Assembly (NCBI RefSeq): GCF_016745275.1
Contig: NZ_JADOEP010000004.1
Span: 62,001 to 126,000, forward strand
Source: Enterococcus sp. BWB1-3
GTDB taxonomy: Bacteria > Bacillota > Bacilli > Lactobacillales > Enterococcaceae
Reading direction: 5' to 3'
DNA length: 64,000 bases
The notes beneath the pieces are model-generated. The model saw nothing but the letters and a program-made list of their open reading frames with translations, did no database searches and had not been told where the DNA came from. Both the position numbers and the translations under genes were made by a program. The number at the start of each line of letters is the position of its first letter. Within the stretch, counting starts at the first letter, position 1. Shown in pieces: positions 18,005 to 27,041 of the stretch.

Positions 18005-18990
18005 TGAAAACAATTCAAGACTACATAGAAAGCCTATTTCTGGGAATTCAGGAAACTGGGCAGATCAGGAAATTAAAAGAAGATCTTTTGGCCAGTGCCG
18101 AGGACAGATATGATGATCTGAAATCACAGGGGAAATCTGAAAATGAAGCAATCGGCGCTGTAATTACTGAATTTGGCAACATTGATGAACTACTGGAAGA
18201 AATGAATATGAAGCAGGAATATACTGACGAAACTGGTCAAGAGATTGATGAAATTTCAGTTGAAGAAGCTAACGGATTTTTACAGGTACAAAAGAAAGGT
18301 GCTTTGTTTATCGCTCTGGGTGTAATGTCTATTCTGATTGGGTTATCAGCATTTTTCGCAGCAATGGCAATATGGGATAATGGAAGTTTTGAAGAGGCAA
18401 TAAGCATTGTGGGGCTCTTTCTTGGAGTTGCTGTGGGTGTTCCATTGTTTATCGTTGCCGGCATCAGCATGACCAATAACAAGAAAAATCTGGATGATCG
18501 GCTTATTCCGCTTCAGGTGAAAAAAATGGTTGAGAAGATAAAAGGGGACTTTCAGCGTTCTTATGTATTCAGTATTTCGGCTGGAGTGGTTCTTTGTATC
18601 TTGGCTGTTATTCCTTTAGGTGCGATGCCTATTTTGGGTGATATGGAAGAATTTCCGCTTCTGGGTATGTCTATTACGTTTCTTCTTGTTTCAGCAGGCG
18701 TCTTCCTCTTCATCTATGCAGGAGTTATCATGGGGAGCTTTACTCAGCTGTTAAAGCATAAATACTTTATTTCTGATGAAGATAAATTGGGTCCTCGCGC
18801 GAAGGAGGAAAAAAATAGAAAAAAGCCGCAATTCTGGCTGGTTATTGAAAAAATCTATTGGCCGCTTGTTGTTGTCAGCTATCTTTTTCAAAGTTTTATC
18901 GCCGGAAACTGGGGGACTTCTTGGATTATTTTTCCAATCGCAGGGATCATTTTTGGAATTCTGGAAAGTATTTTTACCAGTGAAAAATAA
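18004..18990 (+). CDS. HAAS-domain (DUF1700-like) membrane protein
   Basis: A 328-aa protein with an N-terminal HAAS helical signalling domain (about 1-75, beginning MKTIQDYIESLF and containing AIGAVITEFGNIDELLEEM), a linker and about six transmembrane segments from residue 100 to the end. Proteins of this kind are encoded next to PadR regulators and respond to cell-envelope conditions; the mechanism is not established. It is translationally coupled to padR (TGATG) and followed by a perfect bidirectional terminator. Confidence 0.8.
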   Translation: MKTIQDYIESLFLGIQETGQIRKLKEDLLASAEDRYDDLKSQGKSENEAIGAVITEFGNIDELLEEMNMKQEYTDETGQEIDEISVEEANGFLQVQKKGALFIALGVMSILIGLSAFFAAMAIWDNGSFEEAISIVGLFLGVAVGVPLFIVAGISMTNNKKNLDDRLIPLQVKKMVEKIKGDFQRSYVFSISAGVVLCILAVIPLGAMPILGDMEEFPLLGMSITFLLVSAGVFLFIYAGVIMGSFTQLLKHKYFISDEDKLGPRAKEEKNRKKPQFWLVIEKIYWPLVVVSYLFQSFIAGNWGTSWIIFPIAGIIFGILESIFTSEK

Positions 18991-19010
18991 CTTATTATAA
19001 ATCCGGTAAT

Positions 19011-19049
19011 AATAAAAGAAGCGTTTGGCTGCCAAACGCTTCTTTTATT
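19011..19049. terminator. Bidirectional terminator, 39-bp near-perfect palindrome
   Basis: Two 19-base arms (AATAAAAGAAGCGTTTGGC and its complement) flank a single T. It serves the convergent padR-HAAS unit (plus) and the ECF S-component gene (minus), whose stop codon lies in the right arm. Confidence 0.9.
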
Positions 19050-19585
19050 TACCTGAAAATAGTAGTCATTGCTTTTTTCAAAGGGAAATACACGAGTGAC
19101 ACAAAAATGATTGTAATTGTCACATTCAAAACTGTTGCAAGCAGCATGGATAAAGCGCTGGAAAATGCTAGTTGAAAGCTGCTGCCTGCAAATAGGGCCA
19201 ATGCTGTATTTTTCAGCTGTGTCATAATAATTTTCGCAATCCCTGTCACGATTGCGACAGTTACTAATTTTTTAATATTATCAATATTATTATGAAAAGC
19301 CATCATTGCGATAGCCGCTGCTCCGCCAACAATAAAGCTTTCTATGATGAAATAAGGTGCTTCCGCAGCAAAGCCATTCATCAGATCAAAAATTGCAAAG
19401 CCCAGACCACCTGCCAAGGCTCCTCTAGTATAGCCTAACAACAAAACGGCGAGCAGCAGGACAGCATTTCCCAGATGAACAAAAGCTCCTGTAGGCAGCG
19501 GAATTTTTATCATTGTTCCTAAAATAGTTAAGGCGGTAAATAGTGCTATGAGTACAAGCGACAGTGTCGTATTCTTTTTTGCCAT
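19049..19585 (-). CDS. ECF transporter S component, probably for vitamin B6
   Basis: A 178-aa integral membrane substrate-binding subunit with five to six hydrophobic helices. ECF S-component features include the N-terminal ALFTALTILGTMIKIPLPTG, LGNAVLLLAVLLLG and AGGLGFAIFDLMNGF. It has no ATPase of its own and would share the common EcfAA'T module. It lies 13 bases after the pyridoxine kinase gene on the same strand and opposite a MocR/PdxR-type regulator, so pyridoxine, pyridoxal or pyridoxamine is the inferred substrate (PdxU-like). Its final codons run into the bidirectional terminator. Confidence 0.78.
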   Translation of the reverse strand: MAKKNTTLSLVLIALFTALTILGTMIKIPLPTGAFVHLGNAVLLLAVLLLGYTRGALAGGLGFAIFDLMNGFAAEAPYFIIESFIVGGAAAIAMMAFHNNIDNIKKLVTVAIVTGIAKIIMTQLKNTALALFAGSSFQLAFSSALSMLLATVLNVTITIIFVSLVYFPLKKAMTTIFR

Positions 19586-19598
19586 ATTCCAGACTCCT

Positions 19599-20420
19599 TT
19601 ACTTTGTCATTCGGTTTTCAGCTTGGTTATAAGCACCATGCCAAACATGTCCCAGAAATGGATTAATTTTTTGTCCATTTTCAATAGCTGCTGCAACAAA
19701 TTCTTTTGCTGTCTGAACCGCCTGTGCCACTGTATACCCTTTTGCCAGTCCGGCAGTAACAGCTGCAGCAAACGTACATCCGGCTCCATGATTGTAATCT
19801 GTAGCCAGCTTTTTGTTTTCCAGTAAAGTAAAGGTTTGTCCATCATAAAACAGATCAACTGCATTCTCGGTAGGAAGTCGATGACCGCCTTTTATCACAA
19901 CAGATTGAGGACCCAATAAAAGAATCTTTTTAGCTGCTTCTTTCATCTGATCAATGGAAGTCAGGGCACCCATTTCGGATAGAATGCCTGCTTCAACCAA
20001 ATTTGGAGTGGTGATAGTCGCTTTAGGAAGAAGATGTTTAACCATTGCCGCAACATTTTCCGGCTGCAGCAGTTCACTTGTTCCTTTACAGGCCATCACA
20101 GGATCAATCACAACATTCTTCATATCAAATTTATCGATATACTGTCTGGTAATTTCGATTGCACCAACCGTTCCGAGCATACCGGTTTTCATACCGTCTA
20201 ACGCCCCGCCGGCAAAAATTGTTTTTAATTGTTTTTCCACTAGTTCCGGCTCTATAGGGGTCACAAGATGACTCCAGCCTTCATCAGGATTCATGGTAAC
20301 GATACTCGTCAGAGCAGAAAAACCAAATGTACCAAATTCCTGAAATGTTTTTAAATCGGCTTGAATCCCAGCTCCGCCGCTAGAATCAGACCCCGCCACA
20401 GTTAATACTTTCTTTATCAT
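19599..20420 (-). CDS. pdxK: Pyridoxine/pyridoxal kinase (PdxK, ThiD-like family)
   Basis: ATP-dependent phosphorylation of B6 vitamers, trapping them after uptake. The 273-aa ribokinase-fold product starts VLTVAGSDSSGGAGIQADL, has VVIDPVMACKGTSELL, the TPNLVEA segment and the anion-hole/catalytic motif HGAGCTFAAAV. ThiD-like proteins can act on hydroxymethylpyrimidine, so thiamine salvage is the alternative; the divergent MocR/PdxR regulator favours B6. GGGAGG precedes the ATG. First gene of the pdxK-S component unit. Confidence 0.85.
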   Translation of the reverse strand: MIKKVLTVAGSDSSGGAGIQADLKTFQEFGTFGFSALTSIVTMNPDEGWSHLVTPIEPELVEKQLKTIFAGGALDGMKTGMLGTVGAIEITRQYIDKFDMKNVVIDPVMACKGTSELLQPENVAAMVKHLLPKATITTPNLVEAGILSEMGALTSIDQMKEAAKKILLLGPQSVVIKGGHRLPTENAVDLFYDGQTFTLLENKKLATDYNHGAGCTFAAAVTAGLAKGYTVAQAVQTAKEFVAAAIENGQKINPFLGHVWHGAYNQAENRMTK

Positions 20421-20478
20421 TGCTGTACCTCCCTGATTGAATGTTGTTACAATAGTTATATTCTAGCGCAGCGTTCTA

Positions 20479-20521
20479 TTGACAAAAACAGCCAATTGGA
20501 TTATTTTTAACTCATCCAATT
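20479..20521. promoter_or_regulatory. Divergent promoter region with PdxR-type operator
   Basis: Plus strand: TTGACA (20479-20484), 17 bases, TATTTT (20502-20507). The reverse strand uses TTGTCA from nearly the same bases for the pdxK direction. The inverted repeat AATTGGAT-12-ATCCAATT (20494-20521) overlaps the plus -10 and is a good MocR/PdxR operator candidate. Confidence 0.6.
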
Positions 20522-20539
20522 TTTGCGGAGGAAGTAAGT

Positions 20540-21985
20540 ATGTGGGAATTAAATAAAGAAAAAGGTCTTCCTGTTTACAGAAAAATTATCGAACTGATCC
20601 TTTCGTATATTAGAGAAGGGGAACTGCTGCCCGGAGAAAAGCTGCCGGCTGAAAGACGATTGGCAGAAAAGCTTGGTGTCAATCGTTCAACGGTTGTCCA
20701 TGCATTGGAAGAACTGGAGGATATGGGTTGGCTGATTCGAAAGCAGGGGAGCGGTTCGTTTGTTGCAGAAGGGAAATGGGGAATCGCCTCAACTGCACGG
20801 ACAGACTGGCGAAGATATCTGGAGCAGAATGCATTTAATAAAACAGAACCGTTTATCGAAAAAATGAATCAGTTAATGAGTGAAAATAGTGATCAGATAC
20901 TGGATGTTTATACAGGGGAGCTGCCCTTGGAGCTGATTCCCAGCTTTGACATCCCGCCGCTGACTTGGAAGCATTTTTTAGAGGAAGAAGAACAGGACGA
21001 CTTCGGTTATTTACCTCTAAGGGAATCCATTTGCCGAATGGTTGAAAAGGAGTATGACTTTTCTCTTCAGAAGGAGTCGCTGCTCATAACTTCCGGGGCT
21101 CAGCAGGCCTTGTTTCTGATTTTGCAGGTTCTTTTAAGAGCGGGAGACAGTGTCGCTATTGAAGACCCGTCTTTCTTTTATGCTCTGCCGATTTTTCAGG
21201 CAGCAGGAATTCGACTCTACGGTGTACCAATGGACGATGAGGGAATAGAATTGATGAGTTTGGAGCAGTTAATTCGTCAGCACAGAGTGAAGATGGTCAT
21301 GGTAAATCCCTCCTTTCAAAATCCGACGGGGAAAGTAATGGGCGTTAGGCGGCGACAGGAGCTGGTTAAGCTGTGTCAAAAATATCAAATCCCTATTGTA
21401 GAGGATGATGTATTTGGTCAATTAAGTGAAATTTCTGCAATACAGATTCCCCCCCTGAAAAAATTAGATCCTGAGAATGTTCTTTATATAGGGTCACTGT
21501 CTAAAATATTAGGCTCTACAACGAAAATCGGTTGGCTGAGTGCGCCGCCGTCAGTCAATCGACAAATTGCTGAAGCGAGAAAAATAATGGATTTTTCATT
21601 AAGTATTTTCCCGCAGCTGCTTGGTAATATTGCATTAAATGATCCATCATTTGATGAAAAGCTTTCTTTACTGAAAAATGAAGTTCATCAACGCGGAGAG
21701 GCAGTTTACACTGTTTTGAAAAAGCTGGAATGCTGGAAAGTGGAGAAACCGCAGGGAGGCTTTTACCTATGGGCGACTTTCCTGGGAAAAGAGCTTAAAC
21801 AAAATGACTGGCAGCAGTTTCTCAGAGAAGGGCTGCTGGCGGCACCTGGTTTTCTGTTTAGCAGAGATCGAAACAGTGTACGTATCAACTTTTCGAGAGT
21901 TTCAGCAGAACAGCTTCCGCTATTCAGACAAAAGATAGAGAAAATATCAGAAAGTATTTTTAAAACCAGTGAGAGCAGAAAATGA
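20540..21985 (+). CDS. pdxR: MocR/PdxR family regulator (GntR HTH fused to aminotransferase fold)
   Basis: A 481-aa PLP-sensing regulator. The N-terminal GntR winged helix (1-75) contains LPAERRLAEKLGVNRSTV and RKQGSGSFV. The C-terminal part (about 110-481) is a type I aminotransferase domain with NPSFQNPTGKVM, VEDDVFGQL and the PLP-lysine region YIGSLSKILGSTTKIGWL. It is divergent from pdxK and the ECF S component, matching B6 homeostasis clusters in Gram-positives. The specific name PdxR is inferred from that context. Confidence 0.87.
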   Translation: MWELNKEKGLPVYRKIIELILSYIREGELLPGEKLPAERRLAEKLGVNRSTVVHALEELEDMGWLIRKQGSGSFVAEGKWGIASTARTDWRRYLEQNAFNKTEPFIEKMNQLMSENSDQILDVYTGELPLELIPSFDIPPLTWKHFLEEEEQDDFGYLPLRESICRMVEKEYDFSLQKESLLITSGAQQALFLILQVLLRAGDSVAIEDPSFFYALPIFQAAGIRLYGVPMDDEGIELMSLEQLIRQHRVKMVMVNPSFQNPTGKVMGVRRRQELVKLCQKYQIPIVEDDVFGQLSEISAIQIPPLKKLDPENVLYIGSLSKILGSTTKIGWLSAPPSVNRQIAEARKIMDFSLSIFPQLLGNIALNDPSFDEKLSLLKNEVHQRGEAVYTVLKKLECWKVEKPQGGFYLWATFLGKELKQNDWQQFLREGLLAAPGFLFSRDRNSVRINFSRVSAEQLPLFRQKIEKISESIFKTSESRK

Positions 21986-22184
21986 CGATTAGCTGTTTAG
22001 AATTTAAGCTTTTTTGAACAAATATTGCTGCTGCCAACGCTCAGTTAAAATAATACTAGTTGAGAAGATTTTACAAACATTGTCCATCGGCTCGTTTGTT
22101 GGAAAAAGCAGAATAAAAAAACTCAGTTTCTGAGCTGGAATTCACCGTAAATATGATAGAATAAACTGGAATGGAGGGAAAAGT

Positions 22185-22910
22185 ATGAATGAAACAATGA
22201 AGGTATTAGTGAATAGAAAGACACATAGAGATTTTGATGAGCAGTATGTTATACCGGAGGAAGCGCTGAATTCCATTTTAAAAGCAGCCAGACAGGCACC
22301 CAGCTGGATGAATGGTCAGTTTTACAGCATCTTTGTCATTCGGGATGAACAGATAAGAAAACAACTTGTAGAATGGAATCCCGGGAACCCTCATATGTTG
22401 AAAAGTTCTGTTTTCCTCATTTTTGCCGGTGATCTATACCGGACACAATGTGTCAGCGAAGAATACGGAGTAGAAAATTTGACTTCTGAAAGTATTGATT
22501 CTACTCTGATTGCTGCAACAGATGCTGCATTGGCATTGGGAAGTGCTGTGACTGCTGTTGAAAGCATGGGGTTGGGCTCTGTTGTGGTTGGAAGTATTCG
22601 CAAACATGGGAAAGAAATCAGCGAACTGCTGGAAATGCCTGCGGGAATGTTTCCATTGTTTGGTTTGAGTATCGGTAAGCCGACTGTTGAAATGAAAGTG
22701 AAACCAAGGCTTCCGAAAGAGACGATAATTTTCCATGAAAAATTTACATCTTATCCGTATACCTTAATAGAAGAATACGATGAGACCATGGAAAAATTTG
22801 GAGAAGTCCGTGAAACAAAATTATGGAGTAAGAAATTTGCCGATTATTTTTCATCCAAACCAAATCGGTTGATTGATCAACTGTTGAAACTTAAAAGGGT
22901 ATTTAAATAG
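22185..22910 (+). CDS. NADPH-dependent nitro/flavin reductase family protein
   Basis: A 241-aa FMN enzyme of the NfsA/FRP nitroreductase group: RKTHRDFDEQYVIPEEALN (FMN phosphate-binding Arg), ARQAPSWMNGQFYSIFVI, AATDAALALGSAVTAVESMGLG and FGLSIGKP. The C-terminal segment (RLPKETIIFHE, YDETMEKF) is typical of NfsA-like enzymes. GGAGGG lies upstream of the ATG. Monocistronic in appearance, with no strong terminator before pgcA. Physiological substrate unknown. Confidence 0.85.
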   Translation: MNETMKVLVNRKTHRDFDEQYVIPEEALNSILKAARQAPSWMNGQFYSIFVIRDEQIRKQLVEWNPGNPHMLKSSVFLIFAGDLYRTQCVSEEYGVENLTSESIDSTLIAATDAALALGSAVTAVESMGLGSVVVGSIRKHGKEISELLEMPAGMFPLFGLSIGKPTVEMKVKPRLPKETIIFHEKFTSYPYTLIEEYDETMEKFGEVRETKLWSKKFADYFSSKPNRLIDQLLKLKRVFK

Positions 22911-22983
22911 AAATAAATCGGATATTGAGATTAACTGGGATCTGGCTGGAAGCTGTTGAAGAAACGAAAATTTCAGGGATTTT

Positions 22984-23033
22984 AAATGCAAAGACTTGCT
23001 CCTACGCTTCTTCGAATGCTCGTCGCAGGTCTG
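22984..23033 (-). repeat. Dispersed ~45-bp repeat, copy A
   Basis: On the minus strand AGACCTGCGACGAG is followed by CATTCGAAGAAGCGTAGGAG and CAAG. The same core is found at 29287-29333 and 42345-42390. No ORF or known RNA explains it. Confidence 0.7.
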
Positions 23034-23198
23034 ATGGTCATACAAGGCATGCTGAAATAATTATTTTCAGTACAACATTCAGTAACGCTATATATTTCCT
23101 TTGGCTGCTTACGGTTTTTTATTACATTACTTTCTTAAGCGAAGAAGGAATGCTATACTGTTAGAAGAAAAAAACAAAGTATGAGAGGGGTTTTATTC

Positions 23199-24923
23199 AT
23201 GTCTTGGGAACAAGTATATGAGCAATGGCTAAATGAAGAAAATTTACCTGCAGAATTGAAAGAGGAGCTTAATTCACTTGCTGATGACAGTGAAAAATGC
23301 CAGGATGCATTTTATGCTCCTTTGGAATTTGGGACAGCAGGAATGCGGGGGATTTTGGGTGCCGGAATTAACCGAATGAATATCTTCACTATTCGTCAGG
23401 CAACTGAAGGTCTGGCGTTGTTTATGGACGGACAGGACGTTGAAACAAAAAAACGCGGGGTGGCAATTGCATATGATTCTCGTCATAAGTCACCTGAATT
23501 TGCAATGGAGGCTGCGAAAACATTAGCCCAACACGGAATTCCCGCCTATGTATTTGAAAGTCTGAGACCAACCCCTGAGCTTTCTTTTGCAGTGAGACAT
23601 CTTAATGCTTTTGCCGGCATCATGATTACTGCTTCTCATAATCCTGCTGAATATAATGGGTATAAAGTTTATGGTGCTGATGGCGGACAAATGCCTCCAG
23701 CAGATGCAGATGCTTTAACTACTTATGTTCGTTCAGTAGAAAATCCATTAAAAGTTGAAGTTCTGTCTGAGGAAGAAGGTAAGAACCGTGGCTTGATCAC
23801 AATTATCGGTGAAGAAGTCGATAAAGAATATCTGAGTAAATTGAAGTCTGTAACGATTAATCAGGAATTAATCAATGAAATGGGCGGAGAATTGAAGCTG
23901 ATTTATACACCGCTGCATGGAACAGGGAAGATGCTTGGAGAAAAGGCACTGAAGCAAGCTGGCTTTACTCAGTTCTCGCTTGTTTCTGAACAGGCAGTTG
24001 CAGATCCTGACTTTACAACAGTTAAGTCTCCAAACCCGGAAGAACATTCAGCTTTTGAATATGCGATTCGTTTGGGGGAAAAAGAAAATGCGGATTTGCT
24101 GATTGCGACAGATCCTGATGCGGACCGTTTGGGTGCAGCTGTTCGTCTTCCTGACGGCTCTTATCAGGTTCTAACTGGAAACCAGATTGGTTCTGTTATG
24201 CTTCAATATATTCTTGAAGCACATAAACAAGCAGGAACATTACCTGAAAATGCAGTAGTTCTAAAATCCATTGTATCCAGTGAACTGGCAACTGCCATTG
24301 CTGAAAAATACAACACAAAAATGGTTGATGTACTGACTGGATTCAAATTTATTGCTGAAAAAATTGAAGAGTACGAAGAAGACCATTCACAGACATTTAT
24401 GTTTGGGTTTGAGGAAAGCTATGGTTACCTTGTAAAATCATTTGTCCGTGATAAAGATGCCATTCAGGCGCTGGTACTTCTTGCAGAAGTTGCTGCGTAT
24501 TACAAGAAGCAAGGAAAAACGTTATATGACGGTTTACAGGATATTTTTGCAGAGTATGGCTATTATAAGGAAAAAACAATTTCAGTTACACTGAGTGGAA
24601 TTGAAGGAAGCCAAAAAATTAAAGAATTAATGGCGAAATTCCGACAAGAAGCACCAAGTGAGTTTGCAGAGGTTTCAGTGACTAAAACAGAAGATTTCAA
24701 AGAATTAGTCAGTCGAACTGCGGATGGGAAAGAGGAAAAAATCTTAACGCCGCCGTCTGATGTTCTGAAATATTATATGGAAGATGGCAGCTGGATTGCT
24801 ATTCGACCTTCCGGTACTGAACCGAAGATTAAATTTTACGTGGCAACTATTGGCACAAGTCATGAGAACGCAGATGAAAAACTTACTGCATTTGAAAATG
24901 CAGTAAACAAAATTACTGAATAG
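23199..24923 (+). CDS. pgcA: Alpha-phosphoglucomutase / phospho-sugar mutase
   Basis: Interconverts glucose-6-P and glucose-1-P for UDP-glucose, glycolipid and cell-wall polysaccharide synthesis. The 574-aa product has the four-domain family layout: GTAGMRGILGAGINRMN, the phosphoserine loop MITASHNPAEYNGYKVYG, metal-binding ATDPDADRLGAAV, sugar-binding GFEESYGYLV and the phosphate-binding RPSGTEPKIKFY. ATG 23199 (MSWEQVYEQW) follows GAGAGGGG; the in-frame ATG at 23181 overlaps that SD. A terminator follows. Length fits B. subtilis PgcA. Confidence 0.92.
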   Translation: MSWEQVYEQWLNEENLPAELKEELNSLADDSEKCQDAFYAPLEFGTAGMRGILGAGINRMNIFTIRQATEGLALFMDGQDVETKKRGVAIAYDSRHKSPEFAMEAAKTLAQHGIPAYVFESLRPTPELSFAVRHLNAFAGIMITASHNPAEYNGYKVYGADGGQMPPADADALTTYVRSVENPLKVEVLSEEEGKNRGLITIIGEEVDKEYLSKLKSVTINQELINEMGGELKLIYTPLHGTGKMLGEKALKQAGFTQFSLVSEQAVADPDFTTVKSPNPEEHSAFEYAIRLGEKENADLLIATDPDADRLGAAVRLPDGSYQVLTGNQIGSVMLQYILEAHKQAGTLPENAVVLKSIVSSELATAIAEKYNTKMVDVLTGFKFIAEKIEEYEEDHSQTFMFGFEESYGYLVKSFVRDKDAIQALVLLAEVAAYYKKQGKTLYDGLQDIFAEYGYYKEKTISVTLSGIEGSQKIKELMAKFRQEAPSEFAEVSVTKTEDFKELVSRTADGKEEKILTPPSDVLKYYMEDGSWIAIRPSGTEPKIKFYVATIGTSHENADEKLTAFENAVNKITE

Positions 24924-24941
24924 CAAAACTCTAATGAGAAG

Positions 24942-24984
24942 AGGATGGTTAATAATTTGCGTTAAAATTATGCCATCCTTTATT
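24942..24984 (+). terminator. pgcA terminator
   Basis: AGGATGGTTAATAATTT / AAAATTATGCCATCCT, followed by TTATTATTT. Confidence 0.75.
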
Positions 24985-25069
24985 ATTTAAGAAAAAAGTT
25001 TTTTAGTATACTTTTCCAGCAGAGGTTTTCTTAATTTATACATATGCAGTAAGAAAGGGGAGCAACAAA

Positions 25070-25849
25070 ATGAATATTGGTTTTATCGGCGCAGGACAAA
25101 TGGGCGGTGCAATGATTGAGGGCTTGCTCAAAGTAAAAACTGTTTCCGCTAAACAGCTTTTTGTGAAGGGCGGTTCCAGCGGCACAGCAGAAAAACTTCA
25201 GAAAAAACTTAAATTTCAGCTGGTTCCTGACTACGAGCAGTTTAAAAACTGTAAACTGATTTTTATCGCAACTGGTGCAAAAATTGTTTTGCATGTATTG
25301 AAAGAGCTCGCTCCCTTTCTGTCTAAAGACACCGTGCTGATTTCGGTTGCCGCCGGACATACAATAGCAGAGGCTCAGGCAGTTTTAGGGAATGAAAGCT
25401 ATGTTGTTCATGCTATTCCCAATACCCCAGTCAGCGTAAATGAAGGAATGATTGGTGCAGCTTATTCAGATAATTTGCCGAAAGAAGAAAAGGAAGCGGC
25501 TAAAAAGATTTTGGAAAGCCTTGGAAAAGTGGTGGAAGTTCCAGAAGATCTTCTTGGAACTGTCGGAACAGTGGCGGGATGCAGTCCTGCATTTGTAGAT
25601 GTATTTATGGAAGCTTTGGGTGATGCAGCTGTAATGGAAGGCCTGCCAAGAGCGCTCAGCTATGAGATTGTCGCACAGATGATATTTGGGACGGCTCGAC
25701 TGGCGATAGAATCCAGAAGACATCCGGCTGAATTAAAAGATGATGTAACTTCTCCGGGAGGAACCACCATTAAAGGAGTTGCCGCTTTAGAAAAAAATGG
25801 ATTTCGTTATGCGGTCATTGATGCAGTAAGACAGGCAAATAATGCATAG
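25070..25849 (+). CDS. proC: Pyrroline-5-carboxylate reductase
   Basis: Last step of proline synthesis, NAD(P)H-dependent. The 259-aa product has the N-terminal Rossmann motif MNIGFIGAGQMGGAMIEG, the middle HAIPNTPVSVNEGM, GCSPAFVDVFMEAL and the C-terminal signature SPGGTTIKGVAALEKNGFR. GGGGAG precedes the ATG. It stands alone; a structured ~330-base region follows. Confidence 0.93.
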   Translation: MNIGFIGAGQMGGAMIEGLLKVKTVSAKQLFVKGGSSGTAEKLQKKLKFQLVPDYEQFKNCKLIFIATGAKIVLHVLKELAPFLSKDTVLISVAAGHTIAEAQAVLGNESYVVHAIPNTPVSVNEGMIGAAYSDNLPKEEKEAAKKILESLGKVVEVPEDLLGTVGTVAGCSPAFVDVFMEALGDAAVMEGLPRALSYEIVAQMIFGTARLAIESRRHPAELKDDVTSPGGTTIKGVAALEKNGFRYAVIDAVRQANNA

Positions 25850-26182
25850 ATAACAATTTATATTGAAAAACGCAAAAACTTTGTTATCCTATCCTTCAGC
25901 TGTTAAGCTGAGAGCGGTTTGAACTATTCAAAGTAAAAAATCTTATAAGAGCAGTAAAAAACAGTTTCCGGTTTTACAAAATATGAAAACCGAATTAACG
26001 GCGGCACAGAAGCAGTTCCTTCGATAATAAACGAAATTGTTGAGAGACACTGTTTTATAAATAAAATGGATGTTGAACAATACCATCTGGTCACTAAAAT
26101 AAATGAATTTTTTTAGTGAATTTCTTCTTACTGTCAGAAGATAAATGCTTTCGTCCCGACTTCACGGAAAGAGTTGAGAGTT
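25850..26182. other. Structured intergenic region between proC and the ArsR gene
   Basis: No ORF. It holds several hairpins: TCAGCT-GTTA-AGCTGA (about 25896), CGGTTTT...AAAACCG (about 25968-25992) and TCACTAAAA...TTTTAGTGA (26091-26119, T-rich right arm). No T-box or known riboswitch consensus was found. It may be the 5' leader of the ArsR gene or the proC 3' region. Confidence 0.45.
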
Positions 26183-26470
26183 ATGGAGTTAACCGAAGAA
26201 ATTCAACAAGTCAGTCAGCTGTATAAAGTATTAAGTGATCCTACACGATTACGTATTTTACTTGTTTTGAAAAAAGGTGAATTAAATGTAACGGCGATAG
26301 CTGCAGAACTTGACATGGAGCAGTCAGCAGTGTCTCATCAATTGAAGCTGCTGAGACAAAGCCGTGTTGTAAAATCAAGAAGAGATGGGAAAACCATTTA
26401 TTACTCATTAGACGATCATCATGTTATTGATATTTTAACGCAGACCTTTGAACATATTAGTCATCACTAA
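26183..26470 (+). CDS. czrA: ArsR/SmtB family zinc-type repressor (CzrA-like)
   Basis: A 95-aa winged-helix metal sensor with LYKVLSDPTRLRILLVLKKG, the recognition helix EQSAVSHQLKLLRQSRVV and the wing RRDGKTIYYSL. The alpha-5 metal site is visible as D-x-H near DDHHVIDIL and H-x-x-H in FEHISHH, matching the Zn/Co sensor CzrA pattern; no alpha-3 Cys pair is present. ATG 26183 follows GGAAAGAG; a TTG 9 bases upstream is less likely. No cation-efflux gene is adjacent: the next genes belong to an integrated element. Confidence 0.82.
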   Translation: MELTEEIQQVSQLYKVLSDPTRLRILLVLKKGELNVTAIAAELDMEQSAVSHQLKLLRQSRVVKSRRDGKTIYYSLDDHHVIDILTQTFEHISHH

Positions 26471-26568
26471 GGGAATAATAGTTAGGGGGAATGTACGCCT
26501 AGAATCCTTGATTTAATAGCATTTGGAGTTAGTTGGAATTGTTTGAAATCAGTTAAAGCGACTTGAAC

Positions 26569-26592
26569 TGTCTCCGAGATTGTCTCCAAAAA
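26569..26592. repeat. Left flanking repeat of the integrated element (candidate attL)
   Basis: Two TGTCTCC heptamers 12 bases apart (26569, 26581) within a 14-base ATTGTCTCCAAAAA (26579-26592) that is repeated exactly at 29005-29018. The bases also read as codons resembling the end of the integrase frame (TVSEIVSKK vs GIVSKNVSR). Confidence 0.6.
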
Positions 26593-26632
26593 AATAACTC
26601 TGCCAAGATTTTTTTACTAGGCAGAGTTTTAT
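26586..26632 (-). terminator. Terminator of the HTH regulator gene
   Basis: Minus-strand hairpin AACTCTGCC / GGCAGAGTT followed by ATTTTTTT. It also fits a plus-strand hairpin with TTTTATAA. Confidence 0.75.
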
Positions 26633-26952
26633 AATTCTGAAAGCTTCAGTATTTGAGTGAAAAGCTCAATATACTGGGCTTTTTTTGGTGATTTTAGAAG
26701 TAAATGCAGTAGCACAGTTAAACTCTCATCTGTCTGTGAAAACGGTAGAAAAAAATCACTTAAAGAAACCTCAAGAGCAGATAATAACTTCACTAGCGTC
26801 TCCAGAGACACGTTTCTCTTATTATTTTCAATTAAGTTAATAAACGGAAGGCTTAAATTACAAACCTCAGCTAACTCCCGTTGTGTCATTTTTTTAGCTG
26901 CTCTTAGCTTCCTAACCTCGCTTCCAAGATTACTCAAAATATCTTGTTCCAT
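26629..26952 (-). CDS. Cro/CI-type HTH regulator
   Basis: A 107-aa protein with an N-terminal HTH_3 domain (KLRAAKKMTQRELAEVCNLS then FINLIENNKRNVSLETL) and a short helical C-terminal tail. Resembles small repressors of integrative elements. The ATG at 26952 has no close SD; AAGGAGA lies about 20 bases upstream, so initiation is weak or leaderless. Divergent from the dinJ-like gene and probably controls the element's lysogeny/excision or the toxin-antitoxin pair. Confidence 0.75.
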   Translation of the reverse strand: MEQDILSNLGSEVRKLRAAKKMTQRELAEVCNLSLPFINLIENNKRNVSLETLVKLLSALEVSLSDFFLPFSQTDESLTVLLHLLLKSPKKAQYIELFTQILKLSEL

Positions 26953-27041
26953 CTAACAGTATCAGTAATAAGCGTCTCCTTGTATTCATTCTCTAGCTCC
27001 AAAAAAGCTGGTATACATTAAGTTATATTGGCTCACAACGC

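Noticed and set aside
22925-23164. 79-aa plus-strand ORF between the nitroreductase and pgcA
   Set aside because: Runs through repeat copy A and promoter DNA; TTG-like initiation without SD.
25850-26182. T-box or riboswitch upstream of the ArsR gene
   Set aside because: Hairpins exist, but no T-box GGTGG-ACCGCG core or other known consensus is present.
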